From assembly GCF_946885885.1 (NCBI RefSeq), contig NZ_CAMPHN010000002.1:1-64000 (forward strand): a stretch of 64,000 bases of DNA, read 5' to 3'. The first letter of the stretch is position 1, and every line of letters starts with the position of its first letter. This DNA is from an uncultured Pseudomonas sp. (GTDB lineage Bacteria > Pseudomonadota > Gammaproteobacteria > Pseudomonadales > Pseudomonadaceae). Below the pieces are notes generated by a model, which did no database searches, was not told the DNA's origin, and saw only the letters and a program-made list of their open reading frames with translations. A program made the translations under genes and the position numbers. This document shows, piece by piece, positions 20,414 to 28,919 of the stretch.

Positions 20414-20992
20414 ATGAAGTTTTTTCGCGAGCTGGGCTTGGCGGCAGTAATGCTGACATCGGCACAGGCGGCAATGGCTGCAAGCGTTCCGAATATGGGC
20501 TTTGAAACCGGTAATCTGGCTCCTTGGAGTGGTACTGGTTCGGTAGTTAACGACGCGGCGACGGCATACCAGGGTGACTGGTATGGCCAGGTTGTGGGCA
20601 ATCAGAGCCTGTTTCAAACGGTAAGTTTGGTCGCTGGCCAAAAATATGACTTTATGTGGCGTTTCATTGCCGGGGATTCCATGCCTTCCAATGACGCCTC
20701 GTTCGTCATCACCGATGCCGGTTACAATCTGTTGGCGAGCGTGGCGACAGTAGGTAATTTCGGGGATAGCGGCTGGCAGTATTACAGCTGGGTGCCTAAC
20801 GCTAACTACAATGGTCCGCTGGTGTTTGGCGTGAGTAATATTCTGGACAACGGACTAGATTCAAAACTGCTGCTCGACGCGGCCGTTCCGTTGCCTGGAG
20901 CTGCGCTGCTGTTCGGTTCCGCCCTGCTGGGTGCTGGTGTGTTGCGTCGCCGCAGGATGGCCGCCAAGAAGCTGGAAATGATCGCCGTCTGA
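20414..20992 (+). CDS. Secreted protein with VPLPG-type exosortase sorting tail
   Basis: The 192-residue protein has a signal peptide (MKFFRELGLAAVMLTSAQAAMA). Its body starts NMGFETGNLAPWSGTGSVV, typical of PEP-CTERM proteins with a jelly-roll-like carbohydrate-binding fold. The tail is VPLPGAALLFGSALLGAGVL, then RRRRMAAKK. The ATG at 20414 is preceded by AAAGGGGGA and fits the signal peptide; the frame is open from 20378 without a good start. A strong terminator follows, so the two VPLPx genes may form one short transcript. Confidence 0.87.
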   Translation: MKFFRELGLAAVMLTSAQAAMAASVPNMGFETGNLAPWSGTGSVVNDAATAYQGDWYGQVVGNQSLFQTVSLVAGQKYDFMWRFIAGDSMPSNDASFVITDAGYNLLASVATVGNFGDSGWQYYSWVPNANYNGPLVFGVSNILDNGLDSKLLLDAAVPLPGAALLFGSALLGAGVLRRRRMAAKKLEMIAV

Positions 20993-21013
20993 TCGTGGTT
21001 CTGGCTTGAAGAG

Positions 21014-21035
21014 GGGGAGCATGCTCCCCTTTTTT
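21014..21035 (+). terminator. Rho-independent terminator after the VPLPx genes
   Basis: Perfect palindrome GGGGAGCATGCTCCCC followed by six T residues, 21 bases past the stop of the upstream gene and about 40 bases before the next start. It separates the abundant surface proteins from the polysaccharide export genes. Confidence 0.9.
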
Positions 21036-21077
21036 ATTGGGCGGCTCTTTACCAGGTTATTTAATCGGAGAGACCCG

Positions 21078-21635
21078 ATGTTGCGTTTGTTGTTGCTCGC
21101 GTTCTGCTCGTTGGCGATCTGCTCGGGATCTGTGAGCGCCGACGAAAAAGGCGAGGCTTACTTGCTCAGCCCGGGTGATGCCATTCTGATTTCCGTATGG
21201 CGTGAAGAGAATCTACACCTGGAAGTGCGGGTGCTTCCCGATGGCAGCATCACGTTCCCGCTGGCGGGGCGAGTCGAAGTCGCCGGACTTGACTCCACCA
21301 CGGCTGCGCAAAACATTGCGTCCAGGCTTGAACGGTATCTGCCTGACCCGAGTGTCAGCATTGTCGTTACGAGCACCGCGGGCAACCTCGTCTATGTGTT
21401 GGGCAAAGTGGCGAAGCCCGGCCCGGTAGTGATGGCGGCTCCTACGTCGGTGCTGCAGGCACTGAGTATGTCGGGTGGGCTCGACAAGTTTGCCGATACG
21501 GACGCCCTCAAGGTGGTGCGGGGCAAGGGGCAAGCCCAGCAGATACTGCCCGTTCGCTACAAGGATCTGATTTCAGGGCGGGACATGGCCACCAATTTCC
21601 AACTGCAGGCTGGCGATACTCTGGTTGTGCCTTAA
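21078..21635 (+). CDS. Short Wza-like polysaccharide export protein (EpsE-like)
   Basis: The 185-residue protein has a signal peptide (LLLAFCSLAICSGSVSA), a poly-export domain (YLLSPGDAILISVWREENL, then DGSITFPLAGRVEVAGL) and one SLBB-like segment (GNLVYVLGKVAKPGPVVM). It is much shorter than Wza (about 380 residues) and lacks the C-terminal outer-membrane helix, as in exosortase-linked EPS loci. The periplasmic ring it forms would need another protein to cross the outer membrane, possibly the barrel encoded next. The ATG at 21078 with upstream GGAGAG is the start; the longer frame from 21006 would run through the terminator. Confidence 0.88.
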   Translation: MLRLLLLAFCSLAICSGSVSADEKGEAYLLSPGDAILISVWREENLHLEVRVLPDGSITFPLAGRVEVAGLDSTTAAQNIASRLERYLPDPSVSIVVTSTAGNLVYVLGKVAKPGPVVMAAPTSVLQALSMSGGLDKFADTDALKVVRGKGQAQQILPVRYKDLISGRDMATNFQLQAGDTLVVP

Positions 21636-21653
21636 CTTGCGTCGGGGATTATC

Positions 21654-22766
21654 GTGATTGCGCTACGATCAACCCGCATTGCGTCGGTGGCCTTGTGTCT
21701 ATCATTGCCTGGCGTCAGTTATGCGGCCAGTTGGCAAGCAGCAGTGGCGTTGCCGATGACCGTCGAGCACGACACTAATCCACGACTCGACGATTCAGAC
21801 AGGGGCATCACCCGCACGACCCTAGTACCCGATTACAACCTGGTAGGTACTTTCGGGCGAGACGAGTTACAGCTCGGTATTGGTATGCACCTGGAGCGCT
21901 CGTCCGACCAGTCCGTCAGTTTGGACCGCGAGGATCCGAAATTGCGCTTGGGATGGCAGCGCGAGAGCGAGACGGGTGGTTATGGCCTCGCCGCGAAATA
22001 TGACGAAAGTTCTTCGCTGTTCAGCTCGCTTGAAGAAACCGGAGTGGTCGCAAGCGACGGTACGCGCAAACAGCATGCGTTGTCCGGCAATTGGCGTGAA
22101 GCTATCAGCGAGCGCAGCAGTCTTGCTAGCGATGTTCAGTACAGCAGCATCGATTACGATAACCAAGAATTGACCAGCTATGACGACCTTTCGGCCAGCT
22201 TCAGTTGGGACTATGCCGTTAGCGAATGTGTCGAGCCGTTCAGCCGTTTGGCGCTAAGTCGCTACATGCCGGAGGACGCCGCCGAGGCGGCCTCTTCAAC
22301 CCGCTACAGTCCCACCGCGGGCGTTCGGCTGGCGTTATCCGAGCGGCTTGAAGGGACCTTGCGCGCGGGAGTCAATCGGATTTCGGGTGGGCAAGGCAGC
22401 ACCAGTTGGCAAGGCGGTTTTGAGCTGCTTTATACCGGGGAGCGTTTTGCTGCAAGTCTCGATGCCGGTCGCAGCACGGTCGCCAGTGGCGAGGGCGGGT
22501 TCGTCGAGGTCAATCAACTGCGTAGCACCTGGCGTTATGCCGTCGACGAGGCGACCAGCATCGGCGTTGACGCCTCGTGGCAAGACAATCAAGGGCAAAC
22601 CCCTAATACCATGCGACAATTCGCGGCTTGGGCAAGCCGGGAGCTTTCGCCTTTTTGGGTCACACGCTTGTCCTTGGCGTACAAGCAGCGCCAACAAGAC
22701 GGTCGGCCCGATGCCAGCGCTAATATCCTCGGGATGACGCTGATCTACAGTCACCCCGATTTCTGA
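21654..22766 (+). CDS. EPS/exosortase-locus outer-membrane beta-barrel protein (EpsL-like)
   Basis: The 370-residue protein has a GTG start and a signal peptide (ALCLSLPGVSYAASW). The remainder is alternating polar and aromatic strands (RSTWRYAVDEATSIGVDASWQ, FWVTRLSLAYKQRQQDG) ending in F, the hallmark of an outer-membrane barrel. Its place between the export protein and the chain-length gene matches EpsL or related exosortase-associated barrels. It may be the outer-membrane pore for the polymer; this is inferred from position and architecture. Confidence 0.8.
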   Translation: MIALRSTRIASVALCLSLPGVSYAASWQAAVALPMTVEHDTNPRLDDSDRGITRTTLVPDYNLVGTFGRDELQLGIGMHLERSSDQSVSLDREDPKLRLGWQRESETGGYGLAAKYDESSSLFSSLEETGVVASDGTRKQHALSGNWREAISERSSLASDVQYSSIDYDNQELTSYDDLSASFSWDYAVSECVEPFSRLALSRYMPEDAAEAASSTRYSPTAGVRLALSERLEGTLRAGVNRISGGQGSTSWQGGFELLYTGERFAASLDAGRSTVASGEGGFVEVNQLRSTWRYAVDEATSIGVDASWQDNQGQTPNTMRQFAAWASRELSPFWVTRLSLAYKQRQQDGRPDASANILGMTLIYSHPDF

Positions 22767-22786
22767 ATTCCAGTTGTGCGATTGCC

Positions 22787-24361
22787 ATGAACTCCGAATA
22801 CGAACTCACACTCAACGACTACCTTGCTGTACTCAAACGTAGAGCCCTGCTGCTGTGCCTGAGTTTTACCCTTATCCTCGGCGTGAGCTTGCTGGTAGCC
22901 GTGGCGATCCCGCCGGTCTATCAGTCGACCGGCACTATTCTGGTCGAGTCGCAGCAGATTTCCTCGGATCTAGTTGCTGCGAGTAACAGTACCTATGCGG
23001 ACGAGCGCATCGAGATCATCCGCCAGCGGGTGATGACCCGTGAGCATTTGATTCGGATCATCGACAAATATCAGCTCTTTGCCAACGAAGGCAAATCGCT
23101 GACCGTTTCTGAAAAAATCGATGAAATGCGCCGGTCGATCGCTGTGTCCCTGGTCAATGCCGAAGTCAAGGGGCGAGGCCTGGCGACTATCGCCTTTCGT
23201 CTTTCCTTCGAGCACCGGCGACCGGATGTTGCCAACAAGGTGGCCAACGAGTTGGTGACGCTGTTTCTTGACGAGAACATCAAGCAGCGTACCGAGCGGG
23301 CCAACGAAACAACGGAGTTTCTCACTCGCGAGGCGGACAAGCTCAGGGGCGAGTTGGAGAAGCTGGAGAATCAAGTCGCGGCTTTCAAGCAAGAACATGG
23401 CGACGCTCTACCTGAGCATCAGGAGTTGCGCATGAGCATGTTGTCGCGCACAGAGGCTGAGCTGAAAGAGCTTGATCGCGACTACAAGACCGCCCAGGAA
23501 GAGTTGCGCTTCCTCGACCTGGAGCTCTCCGCGGCAAGCGCAGGCTTGACGTCTGGAGCCGGTGCGTCTGGCGCGGCAGTTGATGCGCCCCAAGACCTGA
23601 GTAGCCTCAACGCCGAGTACACCCGGCTGCTGGCGCTATATAAGGAAGCGCACCCGGATGTACGCGCTGTCAAACGTAAGATTGCCGCACTTGAGGCCGC
23701 AGGCGCAGGAGAGGGCGGCGCCAGCAGTCCGCTTTCTCAGGCCAGTCTGGAGGTCGCCAGAGTTCAGGCCAAGATCGCAGCGACTGAGGCGCGTGCCGGA
23801 TCGCTTGCAGGGCAAAGGCAAACCTTGCTTGGCAAGATCGAGGACTACGAGCGACAAATCCTGCAGACGCCGCAAGTCGAACGCGGATTGATCACGCTGA
23901 TGCGTGACCATGACAATGCCCGCAAGAAATACGAAGAAATCCGCACCAAGCAGATGAGTGCGCAGATATCCGAAAACCTCGAGCAGGAAAACAAGGCCGA
24001 GCGTTTCGTGCTTCTCGAGCCGCCGTTGATGCCGGAAAAGCCGGTTAAGCCCAATCGCAAGAAAATCGCCGCCCTGGGCTTGTTTCTCGCCCTGGCCGGC
24101 TCTGGCGGTCTGGTCGTGCTTCTAGAGACCCTGAATCAGCGAGTGCGCGGTGCCGATGCCCTGGCAAGCGTACTGGGCCGGCGCGTGCTGGTGGCCATCC
24201 CCTACATCGCCACCCAGGCCGAACTGGCCCGCCGCAGGAAGTGGATGAAACGTGTGATCGTCTCAGGCGCCGTGATTGTGATCACCTTGTTGGTGGCCGT
24301 GCACCTGCTCTATATGCCCCTGGATCTTCTAGTGTTTAAAGCCCTGGCCCGGTTCGAATAA
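22787..24361 (+). CDS. EPS chain-length determinant (Wzz/GNVR family, EpsF-like)
   Basis: The 524-residue inner-membrane protein has a first span at about 19-42 and a last pair of helices near 425-445 and 483-507. Between them lie a Wzz domain (VYQSTGTILVES) and a long periplasmic coiled coil (about 170-390). It ends in the GNVR-like segment and proline-rich linker LEPPLMPEKPVKPNRKK just before the final membrane region. It sets polymer length and works with the separate BY-kinase downstream. Unlike Wzc there is no fused kinase domain. Confidence 0.92.
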   Translation: MNSEYELTLNDYLAVLKRRALLLCLSFTLILGVSLLVAVAIPPVYQSTGTILVESQQISSDLVAASNSTYADERIEIIRQRVMTREHLIRIIDKYQLFANEGKSLTVSEKIDEMRRSIAVSLVNAEVKGRGLATIAFRLSFEHRRPDVANKVANELVTLFLDENIKQRTERANETTEFLTREADKLRGELEKLENQVAAFKQEHGDALPEHQELRMSMLSRTEAELKELDRDYKTAQEELRFLDLELSAASAGLTSGAGASGAAVDAPQDLSSLNAEYTRLLALYKEAHPDVRAVKRKIAALEAAGAGEGGASSPLSQASLEVARVQAKIAATEARAGSLAGQRQTLLGKIEDYERQILQTPQVERGLITLMRDHDNARKKYEEIRTKQMSAQISENLEQENKAERFVLLEPPLMPEKPVKPNRKKIAALGLFLALAGSGGLVVLLETLNQRVRGADALASVLGRRVLVAIPYIATQAELARRRKWMKRVIVSGAVIVITLLVAVHLLYMPLDLLVFKALARFE

Positions 24362-24366
24362 GGCGA

Positions 24367-25176
24367 ATGACGATGGAAAGAATCAAGCAGGCAATCGAGA
24401 AAGCCAAGCAGCAGGCTTCGTCGCGCGTCGGCAAGCCGCCGGTCATGCCGTCGGCCGAGCCGACCGCCGAGCTCGCTGCGCTTAGTTACGTGCAAACCAA
24501 GGTGGTTTCGTTGCAGGCAGAACTGCTCGAACGCAACCGCATCGTTGCCTACAACAAGAACTCGAATATGGGTTGGGCTTTCGATCTGCTGCGTACCCAG
24601 GTTCTGAAGACCATGGAAGAAAATGGCTGGCGCACCCTGGCCATTACCTCGCCTACCGCCGAGGCCGGCAAGACGGTATTGGCCATCAATCTGGCCATGA
24701 GCATCGCCCATCACACGACCAAGACGGCGTTGTTAGTCGATTTCGACCTGCGTCGCCCGAAGATTGGCGAATACCTTGGTCTGCCAATGGATAAATCGCT
24801 GAACGACTTGCTGGCGGGGGAGGCTGAATTGCAGGATGTTCTGGTCAATCCATCCTTGCCGCGCTTTGTGGTGCTGCCCACGCTTAAGCCGGTTTCGCAT
24901 TCCACCGAAGTGCTGTCCTCGGCAAAAGTCGGCAATTTGATTGCCGACCTGCGCGAGCGCTACGAGTCGCGCATCGTTATTTTCGATCTGCCGCCGCTAC
25001 TGAGTTCCGACGATGTGATCGCGGTACTACCAAAAATCGACTGCGTTCTGTTGGTGGTCGCTAACGGCATGAGCAGCAAGAAAGAGATCGAAGACAGCCT
25101 GCATCACTTGCCGGCAGCCAATCTGATCGGCACCGTGCTGAATAAGGTCAAGGCCGAACAAAACGCCTACTACTGA
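24367..25176 (+). CDS. BY-kinase-type tyrosine autokinase of the EPS export system
   Basis: The 269-residue cytoplasmic ATPase has Walker A in SPTAEAGKTVLAINLA, Walker A' in ALLVDFDLRRPKIG and Walker B in RIVIFDLPPLLSSDD, the three BY-kinase motifs. The N-terminal MERIKQAIEKAKQ helix is typical of the exosortase-associated autokinase family. The C-terminus ends in NAYY, so the usual tyrosine cluster is reduced to two residues. It would act with the chain-length protein encoded immediately upstream. An alternative ATG at 24373 has the better-spaced AAGGCG. Confidence 0.9.
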   Translation: MTMERIKQAIEKAKQQASSRVGKPPVMPSAEPTAELAALSYVQTKVVSLQAELLERNRIVAYNKNSNMGWAFDLLRTQVLKTMEENGWRTLAITSPTAEAGKTVLAINLAMSIAHHTTKTALLVDFDLRRPKIGEYLGLPMDKSLNDLLAGEAELQDVLVNPSLPRFVVLPTLKPVSHSTEVLSSAKVGNLIADLRERYESRIVIFDLPPLLSSDDVIAVLPKIDCVLLVVANGMSSKKEIEDSLHHLPAANLIGTVLNKVKAEQNAYY

Positions 25177-25203
25177 CCTGCGAGCCTGGCGGCGGTCGCC
25201 CCG

Positions 25204-26181
25204 TCAGTGCCAGGGGTACTTCTGCTCCCAGGCCCAGGCGTGCGCGACTATCTGCTCGAGCGCGGCGAAGCGCGGCTGCCAGCCGAGCTTTGCGCGAGCC
25301 CGGCGGGCATCGGCCACCAGGCGTGGTGGATCGCCAGCGCGGCGCGGCGCTTCGCTGACTGGGATGGCTCTGCCGGTTACCCGGCGCGCGGTATCTATCA
25401 CCTCTTGCACGGAAAAGCCCTGGCCGTTGCCGAGGTTGAAGGCGGTGCTCTGTCCGCCTTCGAGTAGATATTCCAGTGCCAGGGCATGCGCCTGGGCGAG
25501 GTCGGCGACATGGATGTAGTCGCGGATACAGGTGCCGTCGGGGGTGTCGTAGTCGCGGCCAAATACGGTGATAGTCGGACGGCGGCCGGCGGCGGCTTGC
25601 AGAATCAATGGGATCAGGTGGGTTTCTGGTTCGTGGCGTTCGCCCAGTTGGCCGTCCGGGTCGGCGCCTGCGGCATTGAAGTAGCGCAGGCAGACCGATT
25701 TCAAACCGTAGGCGCGGTCGAAGTCCTCCAGTATCTGCTCCACCATCCACTTGCTACGGCCATAGGGGTTGATCGCCGCCTTGGGGTGTTCCTCGTCGAT
25801 GGGGACATAAGTCGGGTCGCCATAGACGGCGGCAGTCGACGAGAAAATAAAGTGTTTGATCTGTGCGCGCACCATTGCCTGGAGTAGCGTGAGGGTCGCG
25901 GCCAAGTTGTTGGCGTAGTACTTGCCGGGTTCGCTGACCGATTCGCCGACCTGAATAAAAGAGGCGAAGTGGAACACGACATCGAAGCGTTGCGCGGCAA
26001 ACAGGGCGTCAAGCGCGGTCGCGTCGGCTATATCCAGCTCCGCCAAGGGGCAGCCTTGCAAGGCTGCGCGATGACCGCTGGAGAAATTGTCCGCTACCAC
26101 GACCTTGTGGCCCTCGCCCAGCAGGTGCTTCACCATATGCGAGCCGATATAGCCCGCGCCGCCAATCACCAGAACCCTCAT
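25204..26181 (-). CDS. galE: UDP-glucose 4-epimerase
   Basis: A 325-residue extended SDR with MRVLVIGGAGYIGSHMVKHLL (NAD binding), FSSTAAVYGDP and catalytic YGRSKWMVEQ, and the GalE-specific CIRDYIHVADLAQAH. It interconverts UDP-glucose and UDP-galactose to supply the EPS. The ATG at 26181 has GGAG upstream; a TTG at 26196 is in frame but less likely. It lies tail to tail with the BY-kinase gene. Confidence 0.95.
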   Translation of the reverse strand: MRVLVIGGAGYIGSHMVKHLLGEGHKVVVADNFSSGHRAALQGCPLAELDIADATALDALFAAQRFDVVFHFASFIQVGESVSEPGKYYANNLAATLTLLQAMVRAQIKHFIFSSTAAVYGDPTYVPIDEEHPKAAINPYGRSKWMVEQILEDFDRAYGLKSVCLRYFNAAGADPDGQLGERHEPETHLIPLILQAAAGRRPTITVFGRDYDTPDGTCIRDYIHVADLAQAHALALEYLLEGGQSTAFNLGNGQGFSVQEVIDTARRVTGRAIPVSEAPRRAGDPPRLVADARRARAKLGWQPRFAALEQIVAHAWAWEQKYPWH

Positions 26182-26248
26182 GCCAATCTCCTGCAAACCG
26201 GCGCCACCCAGGTGGCTATTGCAAAGCCGCTGCTGGATGGCTGATGAA

Positions 26249-28837
26249 CTACTTTAAAAATAACCAGTTTGACATCCGGGTACCGTCGAACGTGATCGTA
26301 TAGCGCCCGTTCTCGTAGGTGACTGGCAATTCCTTTAGGTGCGCGAGGATATCATGGGCGAAAAGCTTTAAGTCCGGCGGCGCCTTGATTGTTAGCGTGC
26401 CCGCCAGCGGCTCTGTATAGAAAGGCGTCTTATTGCCGTCCTTGGGGTCGGCGCGAGTGCCCAGGGAAATCAGCAGGTGCCGGGATTGCTTGAGCGGAGC
26501 TTCATCCAGGCTTTGCACGGCCACGCTGGCATAGGGTGTTTGGGCGCGTATCTCTATATCGCCAAGGGTCAGCGTTTCCCCACCGATCCAGCCGGTCGCT
26601 GCCTGGGTGCGTACGGTATCGATGCGGTATATGCCTTTCTGCCAGTTGCGCGTTAGCTCGCCCGTATCGGTGGTGGCCTCGGTGGCGTTGGCCCCGAGCA
26701 CTGCCTGGTTCGGATCAAGCAGTATCTGTGCCCCGCTCGGCGTAGCGCTCTGCTCCAGCCAAGGCAGTTCTCTGGTGGCTGGCATCGCGATTTGCAGCTT
26801 GCCCTTCTCCGCGGCCGTGCGCAGTGCAGAGGCGTTAGCCGGTGTGATGCGCTCGTTGAACAGGGTGGCCGAAGTGGGGGCGAAGATATAGGTGGTGTTC
26901 GCCTCGCGAACGTCGCCGCGGCGATAGAGCAGAGCTGCGGCGGGCAGGGTGGCCAATAGTCCTGGGTCGTTATAGGCGTGCCAGTTGGATGCGCTCATCC
27001 AGCCGCCGGCCAGCCGCTCCTGGCTGTACGCGTATTGCATCAGCGCGTCCCAGCCCTGGTGGCTGGCCATGCCCGCCATATAGAGTGGCAGCGTGTGCCT
27101 GTCGGGCGTGGGGAAGGGTTCGGCATTCCACTCGGTCACCGTCAGCGGTTTACCCGTCACCTGGCCGGCGGCAATCCAATGCAGTAAACCTTCAGTGGTC
27201 AGCGGGTTCTTCTGCAGTTGCCCGGTGCCGCCGTAACTGTGCACATCGATGGCATCGCCCGCGGTGAGTGCCGGCAGCGAACTTAGGCCATTGCTGCCCC
27301 AGGTGCTGGTCGTGACTATGGGGGCTTTCACCCCCAACTGGCGCAGGTGCTGGATCATCTCGACGTTGAAGCGGCGCTCCAGATCGTTGAGGAACAGCTT
27401 CGCCGGACCATGCTCCCAGGCGCGCCATGTCAGGTTCTGCGGCAGGTTGTATTGGCTGGCGAAGGCGGTGGCCTCGGCCATGTAGAGTTGGTTGTGGATG
27501 GGTACTTGTTTGTCCGGCAGCAAGGCATTGCCGAAGTGATGGGTAATGTCGTTCTCGTTGGTGAGCAGTAGTGCGGCGATCGCCGGATCGTCTTTATAGG
27601 CGAGACCGGTATAGGGGTTCTCATGGTTCACATAAGCCTCGGCGAAACGCTTCATCGCCTGTTGCATGGTGCTGTTGACGTAGGCGTAGCCCTTGAGGCT
27701 GGCGACATCCTTACCTTTGCGTATCTCATCGAAGCCCATGATGTTGTCGGCGGGCATGAGCGCGCGCTCGACATGCAGGTCGAGCCAGACGTAGATCCCC
27801 TCGTCTTTGAGGCACTTGATCCACCAGTCGAGCTTGGCCAGGGATTCGGCACTGAGCCGCTGCGTATCCTCGATAACTGCCTTTGCGCCGAAGATATTCG
27901 GGCTGACCCAGGGCGAGTCGTGGTGGTGCAGGCGCACGAGATTGAAGCCCAGTTCGGACAGGCGGCGGGCCTGCTGTTTGATCGCATCATCGGGCGTGGC
28001 GAAAAGCGTGTAGGCCGATAAGTTGGTGCCCCAGAAGCGGGCAGGGGTGTTGTCGGCGAAGCGTAATTGCTCACCGGAGGTCTTTACAAAACCCCGTTTG
28101 CCGGCCGGCTTCTCAGGTGCGTTGAGAAAAGAAAGATCGACCGGCGAGGTTTTCCAATCGACTTTGTCGGTTGGCCAGGTCGTCGGGTCGGTCAGGCCGA
28201 AGCGCTCGGTGGTGGTTGGACCAAGCGCCACATCGCCGGTCACGCTCAGGGTCGCCTTGATGCGCTGGCTGCCTGGCGCGATGGCATCTTTATAGAAGAA
28301 GGCGCGTAGCTCGGCTTTATTACCGCGTTCGAAATACAAACTCGCCAGCGCCGGCTCGAAACGCATCTCGATGCGTCTACCTTGTGCTTGCCCCCATGTC
28401 CAGCCACTGTTGTCGGGCAGCAATTGCGGCTCGCCCATTTCGCCAGCGAGGTTCGCCAAGTCGAATTTGAAAACGATCCCGCCGCCGTTTACGCCCTCGA
28501 TCAGGCTGCGCGCATCCAGGGCGAACTCCCACACCAGCTTTTGCTGGTTTTCCTTCTGAATCTCGGCGCCCAGGGCGAAATCCAGCGTTTTATTTTCACC
28601 GCTCAGGGAATAACGATAAGGGGCGGTTACCGTGAAAGCCGTCTGCGTATGGGTCCAGGCCCAGTTGCTGCCCCAGAACGCGAACGCCGAAGACATTACC
28701 GGGCTACCGCCGTGCGCCAGTATGGGTAGGCCATTGCGCTCATCCACGCTGGCCACCCACTCTGACGCCCAGGTGCTGGCCGGCCAAACTACAAGGGTCA
28801 GGAGAACCAGGAGGAACGGGCGAAATAGAGCGGTCAT
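26249..28837 (-). CDS. Secreted clan-A (GH5-like) glycoside hydrolase
   Basis: The 862-residue protein has a signal peptide (LFRPFLLVLLTLVVWPASTWAS). An N-terminal beta-rich region (about 30-245) is followed by a TIM-barrel hydrolase: RFWGTNLS, LGFNLVRLHHHDS, a likely acid/base Glu in LLLTNENDI and a nucleophile Glu in PLTVTEWNAEPF. A beta-rich C-terminal region follows. The pattern is that of clan GH-A cellulase-like enzymes. Among EPS genes it probably trims, releases or recycles the polymer, as PslG or alginate-lyase-type enzymes do elsewhere; substrate unknown. The ATG at 28837 fits the signal peptide better than the upstream open frame. Confidence 0.85.
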   Translation of the reverse strand: MTALFRPFLLVLLTLVVWPASTWASEWVASVDERNGLPILAHGGSPVMSSAFAFWGSNWAWTHTQTAFTVTAPYRYSLSGENKTLDFALGAEIQKENQQKLVWEFALDARSLIEGVNGGGIVFKFDLANLAGEMGEPQLLPDNSGWTWGQAQGRRIEMRFEPALASLYFERGNKAELRAFFYKDAIAPGSQRIKATLSVTGDVALGPTTTERFGLTDPTTWPTDKVDWKTSPVDLSFLNAPEKPAGKRGFVKTSGEQLRFADNTPARFWGTNLSAYTLFATPDDAIKQQARRLSELGFNLVRLHHHDSPWVSPNIFGAKAVIEDTQRLSAESLAKLDWWIKCLKDEGIYVWLDLHVERALMPADNIMGFDEIRKGKDVASLKGYAYVNSTMQQAMKRFAEAYVNHENPYTGLAYKDDPAIAALLLTNENDITHHFGNALLPDKQVPIHNQLYMAEATAFASQYNLPQNLTWRAWEHGPAKLFLNDLERRFNVEMIQHLRQLGVKAPIVTTSTWGSNGLSSLPALTAGDAIDVHSYGGTGQLQKNPLTTEGLLHWIAAGQVTGKPLTVTEWNAEPFPTPDRHTLPLYMAGMASHQGWDALMQYAYSQERLAGGWMSASNWHAYNDPGLLATLPAAALLYRRGDVREANTTYIFAPTSATLFNERITPANASALRTAAEKGKLQIAMPATRELPWLEQSATPSGAQILLDPNQAVLGANATEATTDTGELTRNWQKGIYRIDTVRTQAATGWIGGETLTLGDIEIRAQTPYASVAVQSLDEAPLKQSRHLLISLGTRADPKDGNKTPFYTEPLAGTLTIKAPPDLKLFAHDILAHLKELPVTYENGRYTITFDGTRMSNWLFLK

Positions 28838-28919
28838 GACGGTCACCGGCAGTGAAGGTGGCACGGGAAGTCTAGCAGTCGGTTGAGGTGGACTAAGACG
28901 TAGCGAGGGAAGTTCCAGT

